DNA of 47,148 bases from Clostridia bacterium (lineage in GTDB: Bacteria; Bacillota; Clostridia; TANB77; CAG-508): assembly GCA_017404545.1 (NCBI GenBank), contig JAFRCC010000022.1:150448-197595 (forward strand), given 5' to 3'. Made by a program: the position numbers and the translations under genes. Positions within the stretch are counted from its first letter, which is position 1. Each line of letters starts with the position of its first letter. A model generated the notes under the pieces. That model saw only the letters and a list, made by a program, of their open reading frames with translations. It did no database searches and was not told the origin of the DNA. Positions 1-9,308 of this stretch are shown here, piece after piece.

Positions 1-3000
1 GATTCTAGTGTCTTTAATTCTTCTTCTTCAATTCTATCTAACCCATTTTCTTCATCCATTAAAATATATATGTCTGTTCCTATCACTGAATTCAAGCTGC
101 TTACATCATATAAAAATTTTCTTGGTATATACATTGGAAGTCCAGAATCATTTACTTCTCTATATTCCTTTAAAGTAATTATATACAAATCATCATCTGC
201 ACTTACGTATAATCCATCCCAATAATCTTTGGCTATATAATATAGCTCTTCGCTACTAAATGTTAGTGTTGGAAATTCCTCTTCAAAGCCTTCTGGTGGA
301 GTTAAATCTTCATCAAGGATTTCATCATCTGTTATTGCCCCTTCTCTTTCACCTACAGTAAATGGAGCTCTATAGCTTTCTTGAGTTACGTTACAATAAT
401 ATTTTTCTCGCACATATATATAAGACATTTCTTTATTGTATTTTCTTTCAACAATCTTTGATGGTAACACAAATACATCATTATCTACCACATAGTTATC
501 TGTTATCTTAGTAATGCAACTACCATATGTATTTGCTACTTTAAGCTCTTTAGCATCAATCTGTTCCTCATCTTTCATCTTAGATAGATATGGGTTATAT
601 ACAACTTCGATTCCGTCATTTTTTAACTTGTTGTTCAATTTAAACGTAATGTCAGTTTTTTCTTTTAGTCCATCATATGAAATAGTTGTATTCTCATTTA
701 CAGGTATTATTATTATATTTGAATCTGTTTCCCTACCATCTATTTTTACATTATAGTATCTGTCACCTATTGATTTGACATACCTTGTAAAGTTCATTTC
801 TAATCCATCATCATCCGGAATTTCAATTTGGATTGATTTATTCTTTTTATCATCATTTTCATTTGTATAAATAAATAATCCATTTTCTAATTCTTTTTCA
901 CCATCATAAGAATCCATGCGTAGTAACCATAATACTTTATCTTTAATTTTATCAATATTTTTCACGTTATTTTCAGATACATCTAACGTATTAACAGATT
1001 CTACGTTAAATAAATCAAATTCATCATTTAAATTACAATCAACTAATGTAATTTCATTATAAGTCAAACCACTTAAATCGCCACTTAAATTATGATTATG
1101 TGATAAATTAATATTTTTTAAATATTTAATCTCCTTTAGCTCTGAAATATCATTTAAATCACAATCTTCTAAAACAAGTGTTACTGCATTTTTTAATACT
1201 TTCAAATTTGAAATTCCTTTATTGTTAGATAAAATATAATTTACACCATAGTAATAATCCTCCCAAAATTCTCCTTCAATTAATGCTTGCATTTTCTCTA
1301 TATCATCTTCAGTTATATGTTCAACTAATATATCTTGTGCATCGTTAATATTACATCCCTCAAGATATAAAGCTTCAATATTTCTCATTTTTCTAACTGG
1401 CTCAAAATTAGATATTTCCGTATTATATGATAAATTAATTTCGTATAGCGATGAATCTTCTAAACCTGAAATATCATTTAATTTATTATATGATAAATTT
1501 AAATAGTCTAGATTTTCCATTCTTAAAACATCTTTTATTTTTTCTAATGATTCTAATCCGCAATCTCTAAGCTCTAAATAATACATTTGAGTTAAATTGC
1601 TTAATTTACTATAATCTTCAATTGTATTGCAACTTAAATTTAATACTCCAATATCTTTTATATTCTCCACATTCTCAAGAACTGTAACTCCACAATTTTC
1701 TAGAGATAACTTAAAACTAATATCTAATACATCATATCCTGTTACTCCATAGTTTCCATCCAATATTAATGAATTAATTTTTATATCTCGTAGACATGAT
1801 ACATCTTTTATTTTGTTATTTGTTAGATTAATAGTTACATTTTCTTTGTTTATGTATTGAGCTAGGCTCTCAATATTTTCTAAGTTATTATTTGATAAAT
1901 CTATATGATTTGCACAATTTAATAAAACACCGTACTCATCAATATTTTCTAGCTCCATATTAGATAAATCTACATAAAGCATATTTATTTCTCTTAAATA
2001 TTCTTCACCATCTATAATAACAATCCTTCTAGCATAATTATCTCTAACATATTTACGCACTCCATCTTCTAAAGAGCTTATCTTTACTAAATCAGATTTT
2101 TTATTTACTGATACAACACCAGACATTTGGCTGTGTACTCTACAATCTTCATACGAAATATAAAAATATCCTCCATCACCCCAATTAGTTCCCCAAGAAT
2201 TAAGAGCTATATAGGCACCATCATTCTCTGGTTTGTTACCTTTTGGAGATAAAAAATTATCTTTAGAATAAGTGTCATCCCATCCAACTATCGAAATAGC
2301 ATGCGAACCTCTGCTATCTTCAGCATCAGTATAATCTTTCATATAATGATTTTTTCCATAATCTGGAGCAGCTATTACTGCATATATCGAACCATAATTC
2401 ATTATGTGTGTTTTTACTGCTGTTTGCAGAGCATTCCTCTTAGAATCGTACTCTTCCTGACTCATATCTTCATATCTATAAAATGTTGGAAATTCAGCAT
2501 ATTTCGTTATATATAGTTCTTCTTTTGGTATATTATAAAATGTATTATATTCATATTCTTCATACACATTTAGTGGCACTTCTTCCTCAAGAACAAATCC
2601 TTTATACATTTCATTATAGCTCTTCATATCGCTGAAATTACCGCCATTATTTTCTTCCCTTATCATTGATGACATCAAGTTTGATGTCATATAATCTATA
2701 TGACTTTCAGAAAAATCATAATCTTTTCCTTCTGTTAAAGCTAAATTTGTTTCTAGTGATTTTACGGATGCAAAATCCCAACACAAACCAAACTGACGTT
2801 GATCTTCAACTACTACATTAATTTTTTCATTTAAGTTAAATTTCTTTGGCAAAATTTCTATATCATCAGATTTTTCCTCTTTTTGCTTATCATCATCCTC
2901 TTTCTCGCCATTTTGATCTTCTTTATTTTGCTCCTGATTATCTTGCTTTTCATTATAGTCGTTTTCTTGAACATATTCTTTTCCAATATCTTCTTTTTGA

Positions 3001-3353
3001 TCTTCTCTGATTTTTTTAAGTTCACTATACTCAACTTTTTCTTTTCTAGGTACAACTTCCTGCTTTGACTTTTCTTCATCAGATAACTTCAAATATTCCT
3101 TATATTCTTCAGAATAATTTTCTTCTTCTAACTCTTCTTCTGTTTTTTTATCTTCTGTTTTTACCTTCTTAATCTTTTCAGCAACTTCTTTTTTTTCTTC
3201 AAGTACCGCTTCAACTTTAGCTTTTTCCGCTAATTTTTCTTTTGCTTTCTTTGAGCTGGATATATTCACCCCAACTAACACCGCTACTATTATGGTAATG
3301 ATTGTAGCTATAGCTATAATAGCTATCTTTTTCTTTGTAAAAAATTTACTCAT
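1..3353 (-). CDS. Secreted papain-like (C1A) cysteine protease with leucine-rich repeats, partial
   Basis: The frame opens with ATG at 3353 behind AAAGGGG and runs off the window at base 1, so at least 1117 residues are present and the C-terminus is missing. An uncleaved-looking N-terminal membrane helix (about residues 8-30) is followed by a Lys/Glu-rich, probably coiled segment to about 175. The protease domain then shows all three C1A signatures in one frame: QFGLCWDFAS with Cys191, GSHAISIVGWDD with His351, and LNSWGTNWGDGG with Asn385. From about 400 to 850 there are many short leucine-rich repeats of the type LDLSYN.I..I..L. The remaining part is unrecognised. Likely a surface peptidase whose LRR region binds a substrate or host protein. 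Substrate is unknown. Confidence 0.88.
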   Translation of the reverse strand, partial: MSKFFTKKKIAIIAIATIITIIVAVLVGVNISSSKKAKEKLAEKAKVEAVLEEKKEVAEKIKKVKTEDKKTEEELEEENYSEEYKEYLKLSDEEKSKQEVVPRKEKVEYSELKKIREDQKEDIGKEYVQENDYNEKQDNQEQNKEDQNGEKEDDDKQKEEKSDDIEILPKKFNLNEKINVVVEDQRQFGLCWDFASVKSLETNLALTEGKDYDFSESHIDYMTSNLMSSMIREENNGGNFSDMKSYNEMYKGFVLEEEVPLNVYEEYEYNTFYNIPKEELYITKYAEFPTFYRYEDMSQEEYDSKRNALQTAVKTHIMNYGSIYAVIAAPDYGKNHYMKDYTDAEDSRGSHAISIVGWDDTYSKDNFLSPKGNKPENDGAYIALNSWGTNWGDGGYFYISYEDCRVHSQMSGVVSVNKKSDLVKISSLEDGVRKYVRDNYARRIVIIDGEEYLREINMLYVDLSNMELENIDEYGVLLNCANHIDLSNNNLENIESLAQYINKENVTINLTNNKIKDVSCLRDIKINSLILDGNYGVTGYDVLDISFKLSLENCGVTVLENVENIKDIGVLNLSCNTIEDYSKLSNLTQMYYLELRDCGLESLEKIKDVLRMENLDYLNLSYNKLNDISGLEDSSLYEINLSYNTEISNFEPVRKMRNIEALYLEGCNINDAQDILVEHITEDDIEKMQALIEGEFWEDYYYGVNYILSNNKGISNLKVLKNAVTLVLEDCDLNDISELKEIKYLKNINLSHNHNLSGDLSGLTYNEITLVDCNLNDEFDLFNVESVNTLDVSENNVKNIDKIKDKVLWLLRMDSYDGEKELENGLFIYTNENDDKKNKSIQIEIPDDDGLEMNFTRYVKSIGDRYYNVKIDGRETDSNIIIIPVNENTTISYDGLKEKTDITFKLNNKLKNDGIEVVYNPYLSKMKDEEQIDAKELKVANTYGSCITKITDNYVVDNDVFVLPSKIVERKYNKEMSYIYVREKYYCNVTQESYRAPFTVGEREGAITDDEILDEDLTPPEGFEEEFPTLTFSSEELYYIAKDYWDGLYVSADDDLYIITLKEYREVNDSGLPMYIPRKFLYDVSSLNSVIGTDIYILMDEENGLDRIEEEELKTLE

Positions 3354-3522
3354 TCAAACATCCCCTTTCGTAAAAGCAGTCTACATCTTATGTGTACAAC
3401 AATCCTACCCTTTATTATACACCTTTTGACCTACTTTTACAATTTATTAAACCTTTTATACTTGTTAGACATGTGCTACTTCAAGATTGGTTCACGAAAA
3501 AGAACAATAATTTCCTATAATA

Positions 3523-3556
3523 TAAAAAAATAGACTCCTCTTTCGAGAAATCTATT
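3523..3556 (-). terminator. Rho-independent terminator of glmM
   Basis: On the minus strand, AATAGA and TCTATT flank an inner CTC-GAAA-GAG stem with wobble pairs, making a stem of about 12 bp with a GAAA loop, followed by seven T. It starts 47 bases past the glmM stop. Confidence 0.8.
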
Positions 3557-3602
3557 CCTTATTATTGTAAATATACACAATTTTCTTTATTCTTTTGCCT
3601 AT

Positions 3603-4967
3603 CTACGCAAGTTTCTTTTCAATTAAATCAGCTATTTCTCTAGCTTTTTTAGTAATGTACTCTTGATCTTCACCTTCAATCATAACCCTTACTAATGGTT
3701 CAGTTCCTGAAGCTCTAATTAATACTCTACCATTTCCATCAAATTCTTTATTTAACTCATCTATTGCAGCTTTAACTTCTTCATCTTTATTAAAGTCATC
3801 TTTTTTGCTTGATGAAACTTTTGCGTTAATTAATACCTGTGGATATGCTTTCATAATTCCAACAACTTCTGATGCTGTTTTGTTTTCTTCTAATATAGCT
3901 TTTATAAGCATAAGTGATGTTAAAATACCATCTCCTGTTGGATTATAATCTAAGCATATAACGTGGCCAGATTGCTCCCCTCCTAGGTTATATCCTTCTT
4001 TTAACATTTCCTCAAGAACATATCTATCTCCAACTTTTGTTTGAACAAAGTTTAAGTTGTTATCCTTTGCATACTTGTTTAAACCAAGATTACTCATTAC
4101 AGTTGCTACCACTGTATCTTTGTTTAGTTTACCCTTTGCTCTTAAATACTTCGAAATTACTGCTAGTATTTTATCTCCATCAATCTCATTTCCATTTTCA
4201 TCTACAGCTAAACATCTATCTCCATCACCATCATAAGCAATACCTAAATTGCATTTTTTATCTATTACGTATTGTTTTAACATTTCTAGGTGTGTTGATC
4301 CACAGCCATCATTAATGTTAATTCCATTTGGTGTGTCGTTTATTATATAATGTTTGATTCCAAGAGCAGTAAATACCTTATCTGCAACTACAGATGTAGC
4401 TCCGTTAGCTGTGTCTATAGCAACAACGAAATCATCTCTATTAAGAGCCTCCATATCTTCTTCAAAATTCTTTCTGAAGAAGTATACATATTCATCTAAT
4501 AAGTCTGTTGCAATTTCAGAAACACCAATTTTGTCATTAACAGCTGATAACTCATCTATCTTACCGGAATCCATAACTTCTTCTATTTCTTCCTCTAATT
4601 CATCAGAAATTTTCATTCCCTTATTACTAAAATATTTAACTCCATTAAATTCAAAAGTATTATGTGATGCTGATATAACAACACTTGCATCAGCTTTCAA
4701 TTTTTTGGTTAGATATGCAACTCCTGGTGTTGGCATAACTCCTAATATTTTAACATTTGCTCCATAACTTAAAAATCCTGCAACCATTGCGCTTTCTATA
4801 AGAGTTCCTGAAATACGTGTATCTCTTCCTATAAGTATTGTTGGTGCATGGTCTGTGTGCTTTGATAGTACATAGGCCCCGGCTTTTGCAACTTTGTATA
4901 CTAATCCTGGTGTAAGCTCTGTGTTTGCAATTCTTCTAATTCCATCTGTTCCAAAATATTTTCTCAT
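3603..4967 (-). CDS. glmM: Phosphoglucosamine mutase
   Basis: Converts glucosamine-6-phosphate to glucosamine-1-phosphate for UDP-GlcNAc and peptidoglycan synthesis in the cytoplasm. The 454 residues match the usual family length. The phosphoserine active site is seen as ISASHN with Ser101, the magnesium loop as DGDGDR near residue 245, the sugar-binding loop as GEQSGH near 330, and the phosphate-binding loop as RASGTEP near 420. The N-terminal FGTDGIRR is typical. ATG at 4967 is preceded by GGAGG. It is monocistronic, with its own promoter at 5044-5072 and its own terminator at 3523-3556. Confidence 0.97.
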   Translation of the reverse strand: MRKYFGTDGIRRIANTELTPGLVYKVAKAGAYVLSKHTDHAPTILIGRDTRISGTLIESAMVAGFLSYGANVKILGVMPTPGVAYLTKKLKADASVVISASHNTFEFNGVKYFSNKGMKISDELEEEIEEVMDSGKIDELSAVNDKIGVSEIATDLLDEYVYFFRKNFEEDMEALNRDDFVVAIDTANGATSVVADKVFTALGIKHYIINDTPNGININDGCGSTHLEMLKQYVIDKKCNLGIAYDGDGDRCLAVDENGNEIDGDKILAVISKYLRAKGKLNKDTVVATVMSNLGLNKYAKDNNLNFVQTKVGDRYVLEEMLKEGYNLGGEQSGHVICLDYNPTGDGILTSLMLIKAILEENKTASEVVGIMKAYPQVLINAKVSSSKKDDFNKDEEVKAAIDELNKEFDGNGRVLIRASGTEPLVRVMIEGEDQEYITKKAREIADLIEKKLA

Positions 4968-5043
4968 TATTTTACCTCCATAAAAAATTTAATTTATATT
5001 AATTTTTATTGTATCCGTACAAAACTCGTACTTTAATATTGCT

Positions 5044-5072
5044 ATTATATATTCAATATTTTTATTCGTCAA
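5044..5072 (-). promoter_or_regulatory. Sigma-A type promoter of glmM
   Basis: Minus strand TTGACG (5067-5072), 17-base spacer, TATAAT (5044-5049). This predicts a leader of about 70 bases before glmM. Confidence 0.75.
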
Positions 5073-5171
5073 TAAGTTTTTTATCTGCTTGACGCATAGT
5101 TCCCAATACATCACCAATCTCATTAGGTACAGTTAATATCACGAAATGGACAATGTTACAATCCTACTATG

Positions 5172-5206
5172 TTGAAATATGGGAATATCCCTGATATAAT
5201 AACTAC
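5172..5206 (+). promoter_or_regulatory. Sigma-A promoter placing +1 at the ATG of the radical SAM gene
   Basis: TTGAAA (5172-5177), exactly 17 bases, TATAAT (5195-5200), then six bases (AACTAC) and the ATG at 5207. The usual start point falls on the first base of the start codon. No Shine-Dalgarno sequence lies before the ATG. The spacer contains the small inverted repeat GGGA-ATA-TCCC. Confidence 0.7.
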
Positions 5207-6118
5207 ATGGAAAATTTTAAGAGATATAATAGATTAACTGAATATTTGAAAGAAAAATTTGGAGAGCGAACTTTAAAGATATGCATTGATGGAGGTTTTT
5301 CCTGCCCAAATAGAGATGGACAGTGTGGATATGGTGGATGTATTTTCTGCGGAGAACGAGGCTCTGGCGAACATTTGGATAATATTGATATACCAAGTCA
5401 AGTATGCAATTTTTTAAATAGTTATCGTGGCGAAAGAGCAAATAAGTTTATATGCTACTTCCAAAATTATACCAACACATACGGTTCAGTAAGCAACTTG
5501 AAAAAAAAATATGATTCGGCCCTAATCGATTCCCGTATAGTTGCTCTTGCAATTGCAACAAGACCTGACTGCATCACAGAAGATGTTGCAAGATTAATTG
5601 CTTCGTATCAATCAAAATACTATGTTTGGGTTGAGCTTGGTCTTCAAACATCAAATGATAATACAGCTTTAAAAATAAATAGAGGCTATACTTCCGAAAT
5701 ATTTACTAAAGCTGTTCAGCTGTTAAACAAGTACCATATTGATGTTGTTACTCATATTATGGTAGGACTCCCTGGCGAAGATTTATCAGATGTAAAAAAT
5801 ACAGTTCAATTTATAAATCGCCATAATATTCAAGGACTAAAAATTCATTCTACCTATGTAATAAAAGGTACCAAACTCGAAGAAATGTATTATAATGGTT
5901 TGTATACACCAATCTCTTATGGTTACTATATGGATGCTCTTGTATATATAATTACTCATATACCAGCAGAAATAATTATACATCGAATTAATAGTGATGC
6001 CCCAAAGAATTTGCTAGTTGCACCAGAATGGAATTTGCATAAGAAACTTGTAATGAATGGATTAGACAAAATTCTAAAAGAGCAAAATTTATGTCAGGGA
6101 ATATTCTTTCGTGGCTGA
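5207..6118 (+). CDS. YhcC/TIGR01212-family radical SAM protein
   Basis: A 303-residue radical SAM protein of the Elp3-like YhcC group. The cluster region reads SCPNRDGQCGYGGC followed by IFC, with Cys33, Cys40, Cys45 and Cys48 as candidate iron-sulphur ligands. The N-terminal RYNRLTEYLKEKFG and the later LGLQTSND and GLPGE segments are typical of the family. The reaction is unknown. The family start, from memory, matches the ATG at 5207, which lacks a ribosome binding site and sits at the predicted transcription start, so a leaderless message is likely. It is one of only two genes on the plus strand. Confidence 0.88.
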   Translation: MENFKRYNRLTEYLKEKFGERTLKICIDGGFSCPNRDGQCGYGGCIFCGERGSGEHLDNIDIPSQVCNFLNSYRGERANKFICYFQNYTNTYGSVSNLKKKYDSALIDSRIVALAIATRPDCITEDVARLIASYQSKYYVWVELGLQTSNDNTALKINRGYTSEIFTKAVQLLNKYHIDVVTHIMVGLPGEDLSDVKNTVQFINRHNIQGLKIHSTYVIKGTKLEEMYYNGLYTPISYGYYMDALVYIITHIPAEIIIHRINSDAPKNLLVAPEWNLHKKLVMNGLDKILKEQNLCQGIFFRG

Positions 6119-6212
6119 AGGGATGGTTTTATTTCGTAAAAATTTAATTTTACTATAACGAGTAAGCTCTAAAAAGTTATCCACTCTCGAACGAAATAAA
6201 TCCATCTCTTTT
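6119..6212. repeat. Hairpin element with 19-bp terminal inverted repeats
   Basis: Arms at 6119-6137 and 6191-6209 match at 17 of 19 positions (one further G-T pair), around a 53-base loop, followed on the plus strand by TCTTTTC. It begins right after the radical SAM stop and ends just before the end of the convergent gene, so it probably terminates one or both. The words ACGAAA and CCATCTCT recur at 41596-41618. Confidence 0.55.
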
Positions 6213-6221
6213 CATTCATTT

Positions 6222-7580
6222 TTATCTCCTTGGCTTTCGTTCTTCTTCCCAAATATCTGCCAAGGTAATTTTTTTCATTCCATCTTTTGTTTTTCCTAAT
6301 GGTATGGATATAGGCGCATAGTTGTGAGTTTTCATTCTTTTTTCCAATAGTTCAAAAAATCTTTCCTGTTCCTCAACTGTTGCCTGAGCATGTATACCTC
6401 TTAAAATTATATCGCCAATTTCTGCTTTTTGAATTTCAACTCTAATCCTATTAATAGCATTAAATTGTTCCGCTTCAGTACCAAAATTTCTTACATAATA
6501 ATCACACAATAACTTTGCAGCATTGTATTCCTTTCTTTCGATGTAGTTATGTATTACAGCTCTAAAATTATTATCAAATCCCATACCAAATTGCTCTTCT
6601 AAAACTTCCATCACTCGAGCTGGATTTTGAATATGATACTGTTCGGCATACTTTTCAAGAGCTTTTGCAATTTTAAAGAATACTTGTGTTTTTTGTTGAT
6701 TTTTATCTAATAAGAAATATTTTTGCCCATGATTACTTTCTATTCTTACTTTAACTTCGTTATCTACTAATTGACTTACTAACTTTGTATCTACTTTTTT
6801 TGAAGCTAAATTTTCAACTATTGTAATAATACCATCCGAAAAGTTATTTTCCATGTTATATATTGCTCTATCGGTTTGAATTTTTGTTATTTTAGAGCTA
6901 ATTCTCAATTTTAATGGTGCAACTGATATTGGATCTATTTGTTGCACCTCGTAAGGTAACTTTCGATTAAGAGCTTTTAATTCCTCTACATCGTTTGTTA
7001 GTTCGAGTTTAATTTTAATTGCTTCCACTAATTTAGCAACCATAGCTTTTTTGTATTTAGTAACTATATAATTCAAACTTTTATTTCTATCTTCATTTGG
7101 CATTGGTAATAACTCTCTATCTCGTATAATTGTAACAATCTTTTCTGCCTGTTCAAGAGAAAAACGCTCATCCTTTGCTTCCTTTATCATTCCAAGAACT
7201 TTCAACAATCTTTTACTTTTTTGTACTTTTTCATTATCAAATAATTCTTCAATCTCTTTCATAACTCGTTCCACGGTTTCATTATCTGGAATTTCTTTTG
7301 GAACTTCTTTAAATTCTGTATCTATGCTCATTCCATTATATACGCATTCGTAATTTCTACGTAATTGCCAAATTTTCTGTATAGACTGAGCTCTCGTATC
7401 TTCCATACTTCTTATATTTTCAGCTCGCCTTCTTGCTTGCATTTTTTCATTATCTGCTTGTCTTTTTATCGCAATTAAATCTTTCATTGGAATATCTAAT
7501 TCAAAAGATATAATGTCTAAATTATCATATCCATCTAAAATTATTTCTTTAACTAGTGCAAGCTCTCTTTCTCTTGTCAT
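6222..7580 (-). CDS. Conserved-looking hypothetical protein with N-terminal HTH-like segment
   Basis: I do not recognise this family. An upstream in-frame start exists at 7631, but ATG at 7580 has GAGGGG at good spacing, giving 452 residues (MTRERELALVKEI). The first 50 residues look like a DNA-binding helix-turn-helix (leucine-rich helix, turn, SFELDIPMKDLIAIK). The rest is charged and helical with no signal peptide or membrane segment, so it should be cytoplasmic. It lies convergent to the radical SAM gene and downstream of another unknown gene. A regulatory role is possible, but nothing in the sequence proves it. Confidence 0.6.
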   Translation of the reverse strand: MTRERELALVKEIILDGYDNLDIISFELDIPMKDLIAIKRQADNEKMQARRRAENIRSMEDTRAQSIQKIWQLRRNYECVYNGMSIDTEFKEVPKEIPDNETVERVMKEIEELFDNEKVQKSKRLLKVLGMIKEAKDERFSLEQAEKIVTIIRDRELLPMPNEDRNKSLNYIVTKYKKAMVAKLVEAIKIKLELTNDVEELKALNRKLPYEVQQIDPISVAPLKLRISSKITKIQTDRAIYNMENNFSDGIITIVENLASKKVDTKLVSQLVDNEVKVRIESNHGQKYFLLDKNQQKTQVFFKIAKALEKYAEQYHIQNPARVMEVLEEQFGMGFDNNFRAVIHNYIERKEYNAAKLLCDYYVRNFGTEAEQFNAINRIRVEIQKAEIGDIILRGIHAQATVEEQERFFELLEKRMKTHNYAPISIPLGKTKDGMKKITLADIWEEERKPRR

Positions 7581-7664
7581 ATATATCCCCTCGCTTTTTC
7601 GCATTATAACAAAGCTTTTCCAACTTTTCAATAATTTCTATATATCTTCTTTTTTTAACGTGTG

Positions 7665-7696
7665 AACCCCCCTCAAGCATACGCTCAAGGGGGATT
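7665..7696 (-). terminator. GC-rich hairpin after the atypical gene, no U tract
   Basis: A nearly perfect 32-base palindrome with CCCCC and GGGGG arms and a CGTATG tip lies 7 bases past the stop of the gene at 7703. Neither side has a convincing T run, so it may be a weak terminator or an RNA-stabilising hairpin. Confidence 0.5.
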
Positions 7697-7702
7697 CTAA
7701 AA

Positions 7703-9112
7703 TTATTCAAGTGTGAAAACTATTTTGAGTTCTCTGAGAAATGTAATAACCTTCATTCTTTTAATGTGGTTTGCCTTGTTATAGCTATTAATCCACTCGC
7801 AGAATTTGATTTTTGTTCTCAGTCCGTCTTTCGAAGATGTGTCCATTCCAGCCTTCTGCATTACTGCATCAATCGACTCAAGTGTTTCCATCGAAAATGC
7901 AGCTAAGGTAATTGCGCATGCCTTGTTATATAGCAACTTAGATTCCTTCTCTAGCCCCATCTTTGACAGCAAAACCTTAATCTGCTCTTCCAATGTAGCA
8001 TCACGATTCACGCCTGCCATAATGCTTGCAAAATTTGGATTGTTTATGAGTTGGCTCTCTTCGTCCTTCTCGTCTGCAGCTTTTCCATTGTCAGAAGTTT
8101 CTGTAGACGCTCCAGTATCTGCTGCCTTCGTGAGCTCTGTTGTATCAGAACTACTCGAATTTTCTGTCTCGTTAGAGACATCCGCAGTAACACTTACATC
8201 ATGCGCAGAATCATCATCAACCGAAGAATCCCCTACACTTTTATTCTTGTGCTCCATAATATTTCCATTGTACTTCAGGACAGTGCAAAGAAACGGAATC
8301 ATTGTACTACAAATATGGTAATCTTCAAGCAGCTTTGTCAGTTTCTTGCTAAAAGATACCCTTCTGTAGTCTGTATAACCCAGGTTAGCATTTGCTTCCT
8401 TAATCTGCTTTAACCTCAGTTCATACGCCTTCTGGTCATATTTCGAAAGTGCCATGGTAAGCTCAAAGAAATAAGAAGCATCTTCTTCTGAAAAATTCAT
8501 CCATTTCCCAACGTTGGTAACAAAGCCTGAAAAGCTATACGAATGCTCTGCTAAGTCATCAAACATAGGGACGTCAAGATAATCATTCTCAGACGGAGTA
8601 GCTCTTCCACGCCGCAATTTCTTTGTGCTCTTTGACTTAGTTTCGAGCTCACTGGGTTCTTCATCGTGATTGTTAGAATCCACATCTGTGCTAGCATCAT
8701 CCTTCAACACTTCATCAGAAATATCCTCATATGCATCATCCGGCTCATCGTCGTATGTGATATGAGTTCCATCATCCGAAATAGTATCAGGCTCTGCATC
8801 TGCAACCTCGTCTGTCGTCTTATCTTCCAGGTCTGCGAGAGTATCATGATTATATTCGCTCTCATAATCCTTAATAAGTTCCTCGATACTACTTGCCTCC
8901 ATGTTGTCCATGACGTTAATCTTGCAGTAACTCAGAGCCTTAATGATAAACATCGGCGGTTGTTTGTCAAACTCCAACTGAACAAAAGCCGTTTCGTCAT
9001 CCAGAATGCAAATCTTGTTGTTGGGCGAAAATTCTCTCTTGTCAAAGAATGCCTGAACCAAGAACTCACGATTGGCATACTTTGTGAAGGTCACCCGAGC
9101 TGTAATTTTCAT
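7703..9112 (-). CDS. Hypothetical acidic protein of atypical codon use
   Basis: Unrecognised. A GTG at 9142 could extend the frame, but ATG at 9112 follows AAAGGA and gives 469 residues. An N-terminal folded segment of about 80 residues (MKITARVTFTKYANRE) is followed by a long Asp/Glu/Ser-rich region to about 185, a second folded part, another Ser/Thr/Asp-rich linker (about 300-360), and a helical C-terminal domain of about 110 residues. No signal peptide or membrane helix is seen. Its DNA is visibly richer in G and C than all neighbours, with many AAG, CTG and GTC codons, and it holds the only two in-frame CGG codons in the window outside the three frameshift sites. That suggests recent transfer. 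Confidence 0.6.
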   Translation of the reverse strand: MKITARVTFTKYANREFLVQAFFDKREFSPNNKICILDDETAFVQLEFDKQPPMFIIKALSYCKINVMDNMEASSIEELIKDYESEYNHDTLADLEDKTTDEVADAEPDTISDDGTHITYDDEPDDAYEDISDEVLKDDASTDVDSNNHDEEPSELETKSKSTKKLRRGRATPSENDYLDVPMFDDLAEHSYSFSGFVTNVGKWMNFSEEDASYFFELTMALSKYDQKAYELRLKQIKEANANLGYTDYRRVSFSKKLTKLLEDYHICSTMIPFLCTVLKYNGNIMEHKNKSVGDSSVDDDSAHDVSVTADVSNETENSSSSDTTELTKAADTGASTETSDNGKAADEKDEESQLINNPNFASIMAGVNRDATLEEQIKVLLSKMGLEKESKLLYNKACAITLAAFSMETLESIDAVMQKAGMDTSSKDGLRTKIKFCEWINSYNKANHIKRMKVITFLRELKIVFTLE

Positions 9113-9256
9113 ACGATACTCATTCCTTTCAAAAATATTCACGCTTAATAATTTATGCTTGCAAAGTCAAGTATTTAAATAATTCAAAACATGCATGCAA
9201 AAAAGTTAAGCTTTTCTGGATTATAGCAAGATATTTATTAAAATTCAACAGCTAAT

Positions 9257-9300
9257 AAAAAAATCGAACGAAGAGATAGTTCTGTTTCGTTCGATTTTTT
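9257..9300 (-). terminator. Bidirectional-looking terminator hairpin
   Basis: A 15-bp perfect stem, AAAAAATCGAACGAA against TTCGTTCGATTTTTT, with a 13-base loop and T runs on both strands. It lies 9 bases after the stop of the membrane protein gene. Its loop and arm contain ACGAAACAGAAC on the minus strand, also found at 41596-41607. Confidence 0.8.
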
Positions 9301-9308
9301 CAAATTAA

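Noticed and set aside
1..3353. Other open frames inside the protease gene, such as the Lys-rich and Phe/Ile-rich ones near 2860-3080
   Set aside because: They are readings of the low-complexity Lys/Glu segment in other frames and lack ribosome binding sites.
4968..5043. Riboswitch in the 70-base glmM leader
   Set aside because: The leader is short and AT-rich with no recognisable aptamer core.
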